Origin: JAJTFA01 sp044351265
Lineage (GTDB): Bacteria > Bacteroidota > Bacteroidia > UKL13-3
Assembly: GCA_044351265.1 (NCBI GenBank)
Contig: JBILGC010000073.1
Location: 1-8,639 of the forward strand
DNA: 8,639 nt
Reading direction: 5' to 3'
Notes under the pieces: model-generated
Seen by the model: the letters and a program-made list of their open reading frames with translations, nothing else
What the model was told of the DNA's origin: nothing
The model's database searches: none
Shown: positions 1 through 7,424 of the stretch, in pieces
Numbering within the stretch: position 1 is the stretch's first letter
Layout of the letters: every line of letters begins with the position of its first letter
Made by a program: the position numbers and the translations under genes

Positions 1-498
1 TTTCTTGCCAGGGTATGCAAAGATTGGGAATCAGAAGCTATGAAAGCAGAATCCATTGGTTTGCGAACCACTATTATTCGCATTGGGGTGGTGTTGGCCA
101 AAGAAGGAGGTTTTATACCTCAAGTGGCTAAGCCTATCAAATATTATACAGGTGCTGCTTTAGGCAGCGGCAATCAATATGTCAGCTGGATCCACATTCA
201 TGACCTTGCAGGGATTTTTATCAAGGCAGTTTTTGACGAACAGATGCGTGGCATATACAATGCGGTAGCTCCCCATCCCGTAAACAACAAAACCATTACC
301 AATGCAATAGCTAAAAGGATTCACAGGCCTATCTTACTTCCTCCTGTACCAACTTTTGCATTAAAAATAATTTTCGGAGAAATGGCTTCAATGCTCATAG
401 CTAATCAGTATATCGATTCGAATAAGATTGAGCGATGCGGATTCAACTTTCACTACCCCTCGCTGGATAAAGCCTTGGACGAGCTGATGGAAAAATAA
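1..498 (+). CDS. TIGR01777/YfcH-family SDR epimerase, 5'-truncated by the window
   Basis: This is the C-terminal 165 residues of an atypical short-chain dehydrogenase/reductase of the TIGR01777 (YfcH, SDR39U1) family. The frame is open from base 1, so the ATG at 40 is internal: the preceding codons read FLARVCKDWESEA, a family-typical segment. Next come GLRTTIIRIGVVLAKEGG and YVSWIHIHDLAGIF, the conserved SWIHxxD region, then a YNAVAPHPVNN block. The last ~50 residues (VPTFALKIIFGEMASML onward, ending YPSLDKALDEL) match the DUF1731 C-terminal domain of this family. Members are about 300 residues, so roughly 135 N-terminal residues are missing, including the Rossmann NAD(P)-binding glycine motif and the expected active-site region. 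Family members are cytosolic and mostly have no defined substrate, so no reaction is assigned. The gene ends 37 bases before the lipoprotein gene on the same strand. I see no terminator between them. Family call is firm; function is unknown. Confidence 0.9.
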   Translation, partial: FLARVCKDWESEAMKAESIGLRTTIIRIGVVLAKEGGFIPQVAKPIKYYTGAALGSGNQYVSWIHIHDLAGIFIKAVFDEQMRGIYNAVAPHPVNNKTITNAIAKRIHRPILLPPVPTFALKIIFGEMASMLIANQYIDSNKIERCGFNFHYPSLDKALDELMEK

Positions 499-517
499 TA
501 AATAGCTCTTTTTTACG

Positions 518-525
518 TAATTTAG
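518..525 (+). promoter_or_regulatory. Possible Bacteroidota -7 element upstream of the lipoprotein gene
   Basis: TAATTTAG matches the Bacteroidota -7 consensus TAnnTTTG at five of six fixed positions and lies 10 bases before the ATG at 536. No TTG is found at the expected -33 spacing, and the implied leader is very short, so this is weak. The gene could instead be transcribed from upstream together with the epimerase gene. Confidence 0.3.
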
Positions 526-535
526 CAGTTCGTTC

Positions 536-1945
536 ATGCACCTAAATACTTGCCATAAATCCATATTTATTCTTGCTTTTGCATGCGTTTTGTTTTTTTC
601 TTCCTGCAGAACTGAAGATGAATTTACAACCGATACAGACATTAGTCTGCGCTTCTCAACTGATACAGTAATGTTTGATACCGTTTTCTCTCAGCTAGGT
701 GAAAACCGTCCCCTATCAATTACGAAGCAGTTGTGGGTTATAAATACAAATGAAAAAGGAGTAAGGGTAAACATCAGGCTTAAAGGAACCGGACTGGGTC
801 TATATAAACTGAATGTGGATGGTGTACCAACAGCTGCCATGAGCGGCAAAGAGATAAGAGGGAATGATTCCATTGTGATATTTGTGCAGGCATATCTTAA
901 TCAGCAAAATCAGCAATTGCCTTTTATTGTTGCTGATCAGCTTTTATTTGAAACCAACGGAAACACTCAAGAGGTAGATCTGGTTGCATGGGGTCAGGAT
1001 GCACATTATTTAACTGATAGCGTATTAGCACCAGGCAATCATTTCTGGAATAACGATAAGCCATTTGTAATTTATAATTCAATTTTGATACCGCAGGGCT
1101 CCACCCTTACTATAAATGAGGGGACACGTATTCATTCTCATATAAATAGTACAATTTTTGTTCAGGGCACCTTAATTGTGAATGGCTCAAAAGATAAACC
1201 GGTTGTATTTGAGGGCGACAGACTTGACCCTGATTATAAAGACAACACCGCCCAATGGGTGGGCATAAGATTACTGCCTCGAAGCATCAATAACAGCATT
1301 AACTATGCTTTAATAAAAAATGGGCAATTGGGAATTGAAGTTGATTCCGTACCCATTAACTCAGCACCAAATCTATCCTTGCAAAATAGCATCATTCAAA
1401 ATATGTCTTCAGCAGGTTTAGTCGGTTATTCTGCTACCATTGTTGCCATAAATAATGTTATTGGCAATTGCGGTCAGTTTACTTTTTACGGTGCGCTGGG
1501 CGGTGACTATAAACTTTATCACAACACAATTGCAGCTTACAACGTAGGTTTTAACAGGCAAAATCCGCAGCTGGTACTCGATAATTCTCCGTTTAAAAAT
1601 GAATCAGGAAATATCATAGCAAGCTTCCCTCTAAACTTCACGTTCATTAACAATATTATTTATGGAAGTCAGGAAGAAGAGATTATATTGAATTTTGTAG
1701 CTGATGGGGTGCAAACTTTTGATACCCGATTATTCAGCAACAATATTATGCGAACCAAGTTAACAGATTTCCCGGCCGGAAACATCCTAAATACCGACCC
1801 TTTGTTTGAAAATGTGAATCAATATAAATTTAAGCCCAAACAAAATTCCCCTGCCAGAGGCAAGGGAATATTTATAAATATCAGTAAAGATATAGAAGGC
1901 AATAACCGAAGCACCAGCGCACCTACGCCCGGTGCATATGAATAA
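536..1945 (+). CDS. Lipoprotein with C-terminal parallel beta-helix
   Basis: A 469-residue predicted outer-membrane lipoprotein. Residues 1-23 are a signal peptide (His/Lys-containing start, hydrophobic core IFILAFACVLFF) ending in FSSC, with Cys24 as the lipidation site. The following RTEDE is rich in acid, resembling the lipoprotein export signal that places Bacteroidota lipoproteins on the cell surface; surface location is inferred. Residues ~35-155 look like a beta-sandwich domain (ISLRFSTDTVMFDTVFSQLG start, common in Bacteroidota lipoproteins). Residues ~175-430 carry short beta repeats with Asn/Ile/Val stacking (SILIPQGSTLTINEGTRIHS, SIIQNMS, HNTIAAYN, INNIIYG, NNIMRT), typical of a right-handed beta-helix. 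The end reads NSPARGKG, DIEGNNR and PGAYE, the usual cap of such helices. No catalytic motif was recognised, so a carbohydrate-binding or lyase role is only possible. The start is the only ATG ahead of the signal peptide. Its stop touches the FTCD stop on the other strand. Confidence 0.85.
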   Translation: MHLNTCHKSIFILAFACVLFFSSCRTEDEFTTDTDISLRFSTDTVMFDTVFSQLGENRPLSITKQLWVINTNEKGVRVNIRLKGTGLGLYKLNVDGVPTAAMSGKEIRGNDSIVIFVQAYLNQQNQQLPFIVADQLLFETNGNTQEVDLVAWGQDAHYLTDSVLAPGNHFWNNDKPFVIYNSILIPQGSTLTINEGTRIHSHINSTIFVQGTLIVNGSKDKPVVFEGDRLDPDYKDNTAQWVGIRLLPRSINNSINYALIKNGQLGIEVDSVPINSAPNLSLQNSIIQNMSSAGLVGYSATIVAINNVIGNCGQFTFYGALGGDYKLYHNTIAAYNVGFNRQNPQLVLDNSPFKNESGNIIASFPLNFTFINNIIYGSQEEEIILNFVADGVQTFDTRLFSNNIMRTKLTDFPAGNILNTDPLFENVNQYKFKPKQNSPARGKGIFINISKDIEGNNRSTSAPTPGAYE

Positions 1946-3637
1946 TTAAACCAATGCCTCTTCAACCATTTTAAGCATTGCATCTGCTTTACTATGGTTA
2001 TCTGCCAATATATTTTTGGCCTCTGTTATAATCTTTTCAGCAAAACCTTTATCCTTTAATCCCTTTGCATTTACCAATACATTAAAGTAAGCTCCCCTAA
2101 CAGCCGTTTTAACACATAGCGCACCAACGCCTGCATCTGTAATAGAATTGGGGTTTCCCTTCTCAATCATCTTACCTAACATATCTAATGAAGCGTAGGC
2201 TGTTTTCATTACACGCAGCGGAACTTCGCATGCATATTTCGTTGCAGCCTCAATGGCTTCGACACGAACTTTTTTCTCTTCTTCAGTATTTTTTGGCAAA
2301 GCAAATGCCTTCATGATTTCATTGAATGCGGCAGTATCTTCATCAACAAGTTTGAGCAATGTATCTTTAATTTGTTGCCCCTGATGAGCTATATTACTAA
2401 AGAAAGTAATTTGTTCTTCCCATCCACGCTTACCTGCTGAAAGATTAGCTACCATTGTGCCTAATGATGCCCCCAACGCCCCAACATAGGCGCTGATGGA
2501 ACCTCCACCCGGTGCAGGACTTTCAGATGCAGTTTCATCTGCAAAAGAACGCAGGTTCATACCAATCAGTTTTTCTACTGCCATATTTTTCAATTTGTAT
2601 TCAATTATTTTCCTTGCAGGGTCAAATGGTGCCAATTCATCCAGTCCCATTGATTTAACTGCAATATGTATCAGTTCCGCCTCACTTACTCCAATAGAGC
2701 GATTTTGTTTTTTTAAATAATGCCTGCCTGCGTCAAGCAATGCATCTAACGGAATAAGTCCAACCAATTCACTTCCTGTTACACGTAAACCTCTGCTCTC
2801 GGCACTCTTACAAACTTCATCAAAAGCTTGATGTACTGAGGTAACTTTATAGTTAATCAGATTCATTGAGATTTGAGCAATATTATACTCCTCAATAAAC
2901 CAACCAATCGCTTTTACTGCTTTTAATTTTCCCGGTATACGCACGTCATTTCCATTTTCATCTTTAACAACCTTTCCTGTTATTGGATTGCCTTCTCGTT
3001 TTACGCGTCCTGCCTCTCTAACATCAAAGGCAACAGAGTTTGCCAGTCGTACAGATTTTGTATTTAAATTCACGTTGTAGGCAATCAGGAAATCTCTAGC
3101 TCCAATAACGGTTGCTCCCGCTCTTGCATTCATTACATCCGGACCGAAATCAGGCTTCCATTCAGGTAATTTGATTTTATCAAAAAAACCTTCGTATTCA
3201 CCTGCACGAATAATAGATAGATTTTTACGCGCATCATTAGGTTGGGCATACTCATATAAATAAACAGGTATATTAAGTTGTGAGCCCACGCTTGCTGCAA
3301 GCTTATTTGCATAGGCTGCTGTTTCTTCCATGCTAATACCTGAAACGGGAATAAGCGGACAAACATCTGTAGCTCCCATGCGAGGGTGTTCACCTTTATG
3401 CTTGCTCATATCAATGAGCTCTGATGCTTTTTTAATGGCTTGGTACGCTGCCTCAATTACCGAATCAGGATTCCCGACAAAAGTAACAACTGTTCTATTG
3501 GTAGCCTTACCCGGATCAACATCTAGAAGCATCACACCTTCTACTGCTTCAATTACATCAGTTATTTGTTTGATAATGTTTTTATCTGCACCCTCACTAA
3601 AATTAGGCACACACTCAATTAATGCATTTGTATTCAT
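1946..3637 (-). CDS. ftcD: Glutamate formimidoyltransferase / formimidoyl-THF cyclodeaminase (bifunctional)
   Basis: A 563-residue cytosolic enzyme of histidine catabolism. The transferase moves the formimino group of N-formimino-L-glutamate to tetrahydrofolate; the cyclodeaminase then releases ammonia, giving 5,10-methenyl-THF. Residues ~3-180 are the FTCD N-terminal domain (IECVPNFSEG; HKGEHPRMGATDVCPLIPV, where His84 aligns with catalytic His82 of the mammalian enzyme). Residues ~181-335 are the second transferase domain (IAYNVNLNT; AIGWFIEEYNIAQISMNL; GSELVGLIP). Residues ~360-560 are the helical cyclodeaminase domain (SPAPGGGSISAYVGALGAS; LVDEDTAAFNEIMKAFALPK; GAYFNVLVN). Mammalian FTCD is 541 residues; most of the excess is an insertion near residues 212-235. 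The frame extends 22 codons upstream to 3703, but those codons lie in the neighbouring terminator and the spacer. Met at 3637 directly precedes the family's normal N-terminus and follows a promoter, so it is chosen. No hut genes are visible, so the pathway link rests on family knowledge. Confidence 0.95.
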   Translation of the reverse strand: MNTNALIECVPNFSEGADKNIIKQITDVIEAVEGVMLLDVDPGKATNRTVVTFVGNPDSVIEAAYQAIKKASELIDMSKHKGEHPRMGATDVCPLIPVSGISMEETAAYANKLAASVGSQLNIPVYLYEYAQPNDARKNLSIIRAGEYEGFFDKIKLPEWKPDFGPDVMNARAGATVIGARDFLIAYNVNLNTKSVRLANSVAFDVREAGRVKREGNPITGKVVKDENGNDVRIPGKLKAVKAIGWFIEEYNIAQISMNLINYKVTSVHQAFDEVCKSAESRGLRVTGSELVGLIPLDALLDAGRHYLKKQNRSIGVSEAELIHIAVKSMGLDELAPFDPARKIIEYKLKNMAVEKLIGMNLRSFADETASESPAPGGGSISAYVGALGASLGTMVANLSAGKRGWEEQITFFSNIAHQGQQIKDTLLKLVDEDTAAFNEIMKAFALPKNTEEEKKVRVEAIEAATKYACEVPLRVMKTAYASLDMLGKMIEKGNPNSITDAGVGALCVKTAVRGAYFNVLVNAKGLKDKGFAEKIITEAKNILADNHSKADAMLKMVEEALV

Positions 3638-3658
3638 ACCAATTAAAATTAACGATTG

Positions 3659-3689
3659 CGAAAGTACAAAAAACAATGCCCCGTGCAAA
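3659..3689 (-). promoter_or_regulatory. Promoter of the FTCD gene (-33 TTTG / -7 TACTTTCG)
   Basis: Reading the minus strand, TTTG (3689-3686) is followed after 19 bases by TACTTTCG (3666-3659). The Bacteroidota sigma-ABfr consensus is TTTG at -33 and TAnnTTTG at -7, so the -33 box is exact, the -7 box has one mismatch, and the spacing is right. Transcription would begin near 3650-3655, giving a leader of about 15 bases to the ATG at 3637. That leader is A/T-rich with no clear Shine-Dalgarno sequence, as usual in this phylum. The -33 box lies in the loop and upper stem of the upstream gene's terminator hairpin. Confidence 0.6.
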
Positions 3690-3707
3690 TTTGCACGGGG
3701 CATTGTT
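3668..3707 (-). terminator. Rho-independent terminator of the T9SS surface-protein gene
   Basis: Positions 3672-3707 are a perfect 36-base palindrome. As RNA it forms a 15-bp stem (3707-3693 pairing with 3686-3672) with a 6-base AAATTT loop; the upper nine pairs are G+C-rich (GCCCCGTGC). On the minus strand it runs into six Ts (3673-3668) and begins 19 bases after the stop codon of the 1213-residue protein. On the plus strand the hairpin is followed by AAATAAAA with no T-run, so termination should work in the minus direction only. Confidence 0.9.
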
Positions 3708-3726
3708 AAATAAAACGGGCTAGAAA

Positions 3727-6700
3727 TTATTTATCTGATTTCACCATTTTCACTACCATATTCTCTCCGCCAACTGATACACGCATAAAGTAAACGCCTT
3801 GTTTCAAACTCTCCATGTTTTGCAGATTAATTGCATTATTCCCTGCAACTACCTCATGCACCTCATTTAAAACCACACGACCCTGAACATCACTGATGGT
3901 AATATGGGCAGCTCCATTAAACAATGTGCTTAATTGAACCTGAGCATTCACTGAAAATGGATTAGGAGAAACCGATACGCCATTCAACACCGCATTACCG
4001 GATTGAACGCGCACCATATCTGAGTAGGTATATTTACCATCAAAATCAAGTTGCTTTAAGCGGTAGTACAATACCTGTGAATGAGCCAAAGCACTTGCAT
4101 CATTGAATTGGTAATCAGCTCTTGAGTTGCTGTTATTTTTACCTTCAACAAAACCTATGTTTTGGAATTCTTTGCCATCAACAGATCTTTCTACTTCAAA
4201 TCCTCTGTTATTTAACTCGGCTGCAGTAGCCCAATTTAACAATACATCTTTGTTCTGAAGTTTAGCATTGAATTGCAATAAAGTAACAGGCAGCGGGTTG
4301 TTGTTGCCACCGATTGAGAACTGTGCTCTGAATTGACTGGGATTTGTATATTTAAAAGTTACTGTTCCAGTTGATACATTCAATGCAGAAGCTGGATTCT
4401 GAAAACTGGTCCACGCCCCTGCTTCACCATTAGATCTTCTAAATAGACTGATATCAGCAGTTTGCGCACCAATGCTTAATGCCCCGTTTCTTAGGATAAA
4501 ATTAGCATATATACTATCATAGCTTGCTCCACCATATCGATAAATTATCCAGTTGCGTGGAAAGGCTGCAGCAATTCCGCCAGGATTCGTAGTTGGAGGG
4601 GTTCCATAAGGAACAGTATCAAACATATGGATATAGTATATCTCTGAACCAGAATAGTTATACGAAGTTAAGTTTAATTTAAGATTAGCCCTATTATATG
4701 CACCCGAAGATGTAATTAAAATACTATCAACAACAGGACTACCAATTGGGATATTAGAAATGAACCAGGCTGGTACTGCTGTGCTATTTTGGGCATCCAT
4801 ATTAATTAATGTGCCATTATTACAATTACCTGAAGCGTCAGATAATAGCAAACTATTAACACCCTCATCAAATCTCAAATACACTTTCAAGTTTGGACTA
4901 CTAAAGTTAGTATCTCTTATATGCATAGCTCTTCTGATTTGATTGCTTGTTAAAGCAGTTGTCCATAATTTAAATTCATCAATGCCACCATTATAAAATA
5001 ATCCCAAATTAATATTCCTGCCTAAAAACAAATCCCCATTGTTATTTATAATTGAGCCGCTATGCAAAAATGTTCCTGCCGTGTCACCATTAATAAAAAT
5101 GGTCATTAGTCCATTATCATAGGTTGCTGCTATATGGTTCCAAGTGCCTGTGGTGATACTGGTAGAGGAGTTAAGCGATTGAAAACCTGTGGTAGTATTC
5201 ACAGAGAAGATCAACTGACCAACCGTATTAACAGTTAAGCTGAATGAGCTGTTGAAATTAGCTGAATCTTTTGAGATGACAGGTCTATTAGATGTTAGAC
5301 TCGTAACATTTATCCATCCCGATAAAGTTAATTGATTAGAAGGCTGAATTGAAGGATTACTAGTGATAGCTACATAGTCATCAACACCATCAAATTGCAG
5401 CCTTGTTCCTCCTGAGGTTGTATTATTTGAATTAAATATAGTTAGGCTAGATACAGCAGTATCATTTGCAGTAGAGCCATCACCTGCGAGAGAACTCCAA
5501 ACTTTTATGGTATAATTTCCCGGGGTAGTTGTACTAAATGTACTTGGGAAAGTAACATCAGTGCTCGCACCGGTTGCCAATGATGATATTGTAGTTGTTG
5601 AAGAGTAAACCTGGGTATTTGAACTATTAAAAATCCTACATGTTACAGGCACATTAGTTTGAGTAAGTACTCCGTAATTATAAATTGTAGCCGTAGGTGA
5701 AAATGAAGCCTGTCCTACTGGTAAAATTTGACATGGATAAAGAACTCTTGTAAATCCAACATCATTAGGAGATTGTAAGCGTGGCTCAATCATAAACCTA
5801 AAATTACTTCCTGTAGTAAAGAAGTCTGTCCAAGTTGTATTACCGGTAGGTGCCGTGTAAAAGAATGTTTGGTTTCTGATAGGGACTTCATTTTGAAACG
5901 CAAAATTTGCGTTCGTTGTTGATGTCTGAATTACACCAGCAAAAAAAGTATCGTTAATAATCACAGCCGGATTTATCGGTATGGTATTGAGTCCTGCCGT
6001 TGTTGTGAATACTGCTGATTGCCAAAGTAAAGCGCCCGGTAAACCAGTGGCTGGATTCCTTGCCCATATTCCAATTCTAAGTGATACGCCTCCACCAAAG
6101 AAGTTCACTCCTACCTGATTAATTGCATTTGCAGAACCCGAATATGGGAATTTGGCGACAAAGTCTCCTGTGCCACCTGTAAATCCAACCCCTCCAGCTG
6201 CAGGAACGGTGGGATCTGCATAGGAATATACAACCTGATTTGCGAATTGTGTGGCACTTCTACTATTATTAGAATTATTTTGATCGGATGCTACAGAAAC
6301 AACAATATTATTAGTTCCATCAGTAAATGGACTAAACGCAGGGAACGTTACTATTGTATCAACCCCTGGATTTAGATTTGTTATCATAACGCTATCTGCA
6401 TAGGAATTTGCTCCTGTAATATTACACCTCACATAAAAGTTAGTTTGAGCAAGGCTCCCTGAATTCCTAATTGCTGCCCTTATAAAATGTGGTATCGTAT
6501 ATGCAATTGGAAGCTTGCCAAGTGTATAAATCTGACGAACAGCTATATCATTTGGGAACATTGGCACAAACCTATACACCAAACCAGAAATAGGTAAAGG
6601 TCTGGTTCCATTTCCAAAATTGAATCCGTTCCCTGTGTAATTGCCATTAAGAATTGTTGCTAAATCCCAGGTTTGTACCGACCCTTTAGTTACAACAACC

Positions 6701-7368
6701 AATTGATTGGCTGCGTTGCTCTTACCTCTTAGACCCACAGCACCCCATCTTGCAGAAGTTGCATTTCCTGATGTCGTTGCACTTCCATATACAAATTCAA
6801 TAATATTTGTTGTTTCATACAATTTAATCTGAAAATTTAGCACTGCATATTGTTTGTTGATAACATTAGTCTTATCCGAAACGTTTTTCCATTGAATGGT
6901 ACAAACTCGATTTGGGGCTGCACCTGAAGTCAATACACGATACTCAACTCCCGCACCGCCTTCCAAATCTGTACAAAAAGGAACAACCATATCAGAATCT
7001 CCAACGTTTACACTATTAAAAACACCTCCGGCAGTACTTGTATTAGTAAACAGATTAGTTGCCGAAGGAGGAAGTGTACCTAACTTAATAAATCCATTTG
7101 TACTAAGAATAAAATCAGTATAACTAACTCCATTGAAACTAAAAGTAAACCCAATTGGGGTAGATGCAGATACTGCATCATCATTATTTGGCGTTGAAAT
7201 GACTGAACCCGTGGCACCCAAATCAGCATATGAACCACCAGTAGCAACTACAGCATTAGATGATGGATAATTTGAGGTTAATTGAGCAAATAAATTATTT
7301 GCAACTAACATCAAAAATATGCCAAGCAAGATGTTGAACTTATTCAAGTTAAGAGTAGTGTTTTTCAT
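3727..7368 (-). CDS. Large multidomain T9SS cargo protein with LamG domain
   Basis: A 1213-residue secreted or surface protein. Residues 1-28 are a signal peptide (MKNTTLNLNKF, then hydrophobic ILLGIFLMLVANNLFA, cleavage before Gln). Residues ~60-270 form a beta-rich N-terminal module (IGFTFSFNGVSYTDFILST, NGFIKLG) often seen in T9SS proteins. Residues ~272-378 and ~535-645 look like two CARDB-type Ig-like domains (NDIAVRQI…IRNSGSL; NDVGFTRV…IYNYGVL). Between them, ~380-532 is an unassigned beta module. Residues ~655-836 are a LamG/concanavalin A-like domain (LQFDGVDDYVAI, GTWNHIAATYDNG, GGIDEFKLWTTAL). Residues ~876-1020 are unassigned. Residues ~1026-1122 are FNIII-like (VLLNWATAAELNNRGFEVER, YYRLKQLDFDGKYTYSD). 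Residues ~1129-1213 are the type A sorting domain (VSPNPF, ITISDVQGRVV, LKQGVYFMRVSVGG), cleaved on export. An ATG 10 codons upstream at 7398 is disfavoured because a -7-like box overlaps that stretch and MKN starts a normal signal peptide. Binding or adhesion is likely but the ligand is unknown. Confidence 0.9.
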   Translation of the reverse strand: MKNTTLNLNKFNILLGIFLMLVANNLFAQLTSNYPSSNAVVATGGSYADLGATGSVISTPNNDDAVSASTPIGFTFSFNGVSYTDFILSTNGFIKLGTLPPSATNLFTNTSTAGGVFNSVNVGDSDMVVPFCTDLEGGAGVEYRVLTSGAAPNRVCTIQWKNVSDKTNVINKQYAVLNFQIKLYETTNIIEFVYGSATTSGNATSARWGAVGLRGKSNAANQLVVVTKGSVQTWDLATILNGNYTGNGFNFGNGTRPLPISGLVYRFVPMFPNDIAVRQIYTLGKLPIAYTIPHFIRAAIRNSGSLAQTNFYVRCNITGANSYADSVMITNLNPGVDTIVTFPAFSPFTDGTNNIVVSVASDQNNSNNSRSATQFANQVVYSYADPTVPAAGGVGFTGGTGDFVAKFPYSGSANAINQVGVNFFGGGVSLRIGIWARNPATGLPGALLWQSAVFTTTAGLNTIPINPAVIINDTFFAGVIQTSTTNANFAFQNEVPIRNQTFFYTAPTGNTTWTDFFTTGSNFRFMIEPRLQSPNDVGFTRVLYPCQILPVGQASFSPTATIYNYGVLTQTNVPVTCRIFNSSNTQVYSSTTTISSLATGASTDVTFPSTFSTTTPGNYTIKVWSSLAGDGSTANDTAVSSLTIFNSNNTTSGGTRLQFDGVDDYVAITSNPSIQPSNQLTLSGWINVTSLTSNRPVISKDSANFNSSFSLTVNTVGQLIFSVNTTTGFQSLNSSTSITTGTWNHIAATYDNGLMTIFINGDTAGTFLHSGSIINNNGDLFLGRNINLGLFYNGGIDEFKLWTTALTSNQIRRAMHIRDTNFSSPNLKVYLRFDEGVNSLLLSDASGNCNNGTLINMDAQNSTAVPAWFISNIPIGSPVVDSILITSSGAYNRANLKLNLTSYNYSGSEIYYIHMFDTVPYGTPPTTNPGGIAAAFPRNWIIYRYGGASYDSIYANFILRNGALSIGAQTADISLFRRSNGEAGAWTSFQNPASALNVSTGTVTFKYTNPSQFRAQFSIGGNNNPLPVTLLQFNAKLQNKDVLLNWATAAELNNRGFEVERSVDGKEFQNIGFVEGKNNSNSRADYQFNDASALAHSQVLYYRLKQLDFDGKYTYSDMVRVQSGNAVLNGVSVSPNPFSVNAQVQLSTLFNGAAHITISDVQGRVVLNEVHEVVAGNNAINLQNMESLKQGVYFMRVSVGGENMVVKMVKSDK

Positions 7369-7385
7369 AAGTATTAAATTTTTTA

Positions 7386-7393
7386 CTAAAATA
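7386..7393 (-). promoter_or_regulatory. Possible -7 element of the T9SS surface-protein gene
   Basis: On the minus strand TATTTTAG matches TAnnTTTG at five of six fixed positions and ends 17 bases before the ATG at 7368. There is no TTG at the usual -33 spacing, so support is modest. The 56-base gap to the biotin carboxylase gene has no convincing terminator, so read-through from that gene is an alternative source of transcript. Confidence 0.3.
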
Positions 7394-7424
7394 AACATTT
7401 TTTCATGAAAAGAGAATTTGCTCC

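Noticed and set aside
388..642. Minus-strand 84-codon frame over the epimerase/lipoprotein junction
   Set aside because: It overlaps the DUF1731 codons and the lipoprotein signal peptide on the opposite strand and has no family features.
1952..1980. Inverted repeat CAATGC…GCATTG near the convergent stops as a terminator
   Set aside because: The stem has only six pairs, the loop is 17 bases, there is no proper T-run on either strand, and it lies inside the conserved FTCD C-terminal codons.
3330..3713. 127-codon open frame on the plus strand across the 5' end of FTCD and the terminator
   Set aside because: It is antisense to a strongly conserved enzyme, has no recognisable family features and includes the terminator palindrome; it is a shadow of the FTCD frame.
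6214..6407. 14-base direct repeat ATCTGCATAGGAAT at 6214-6227 and 6394-6407 inside the T9SS gene
   Set aside because: Both copies encode SYAD in frame within different domains with no similarity around them; it is probably chance or shared codon choice, not a mobile or regulatory repeat.
7400..7411. TTTTCATGAAAA palindrome between the biotin carboxylase and T9SS genes as terminator or operator
   Set aside because: It is a short, A/T-only-armed palindrome with no loop; such sequences are expected by chance in AT-rich DNA.
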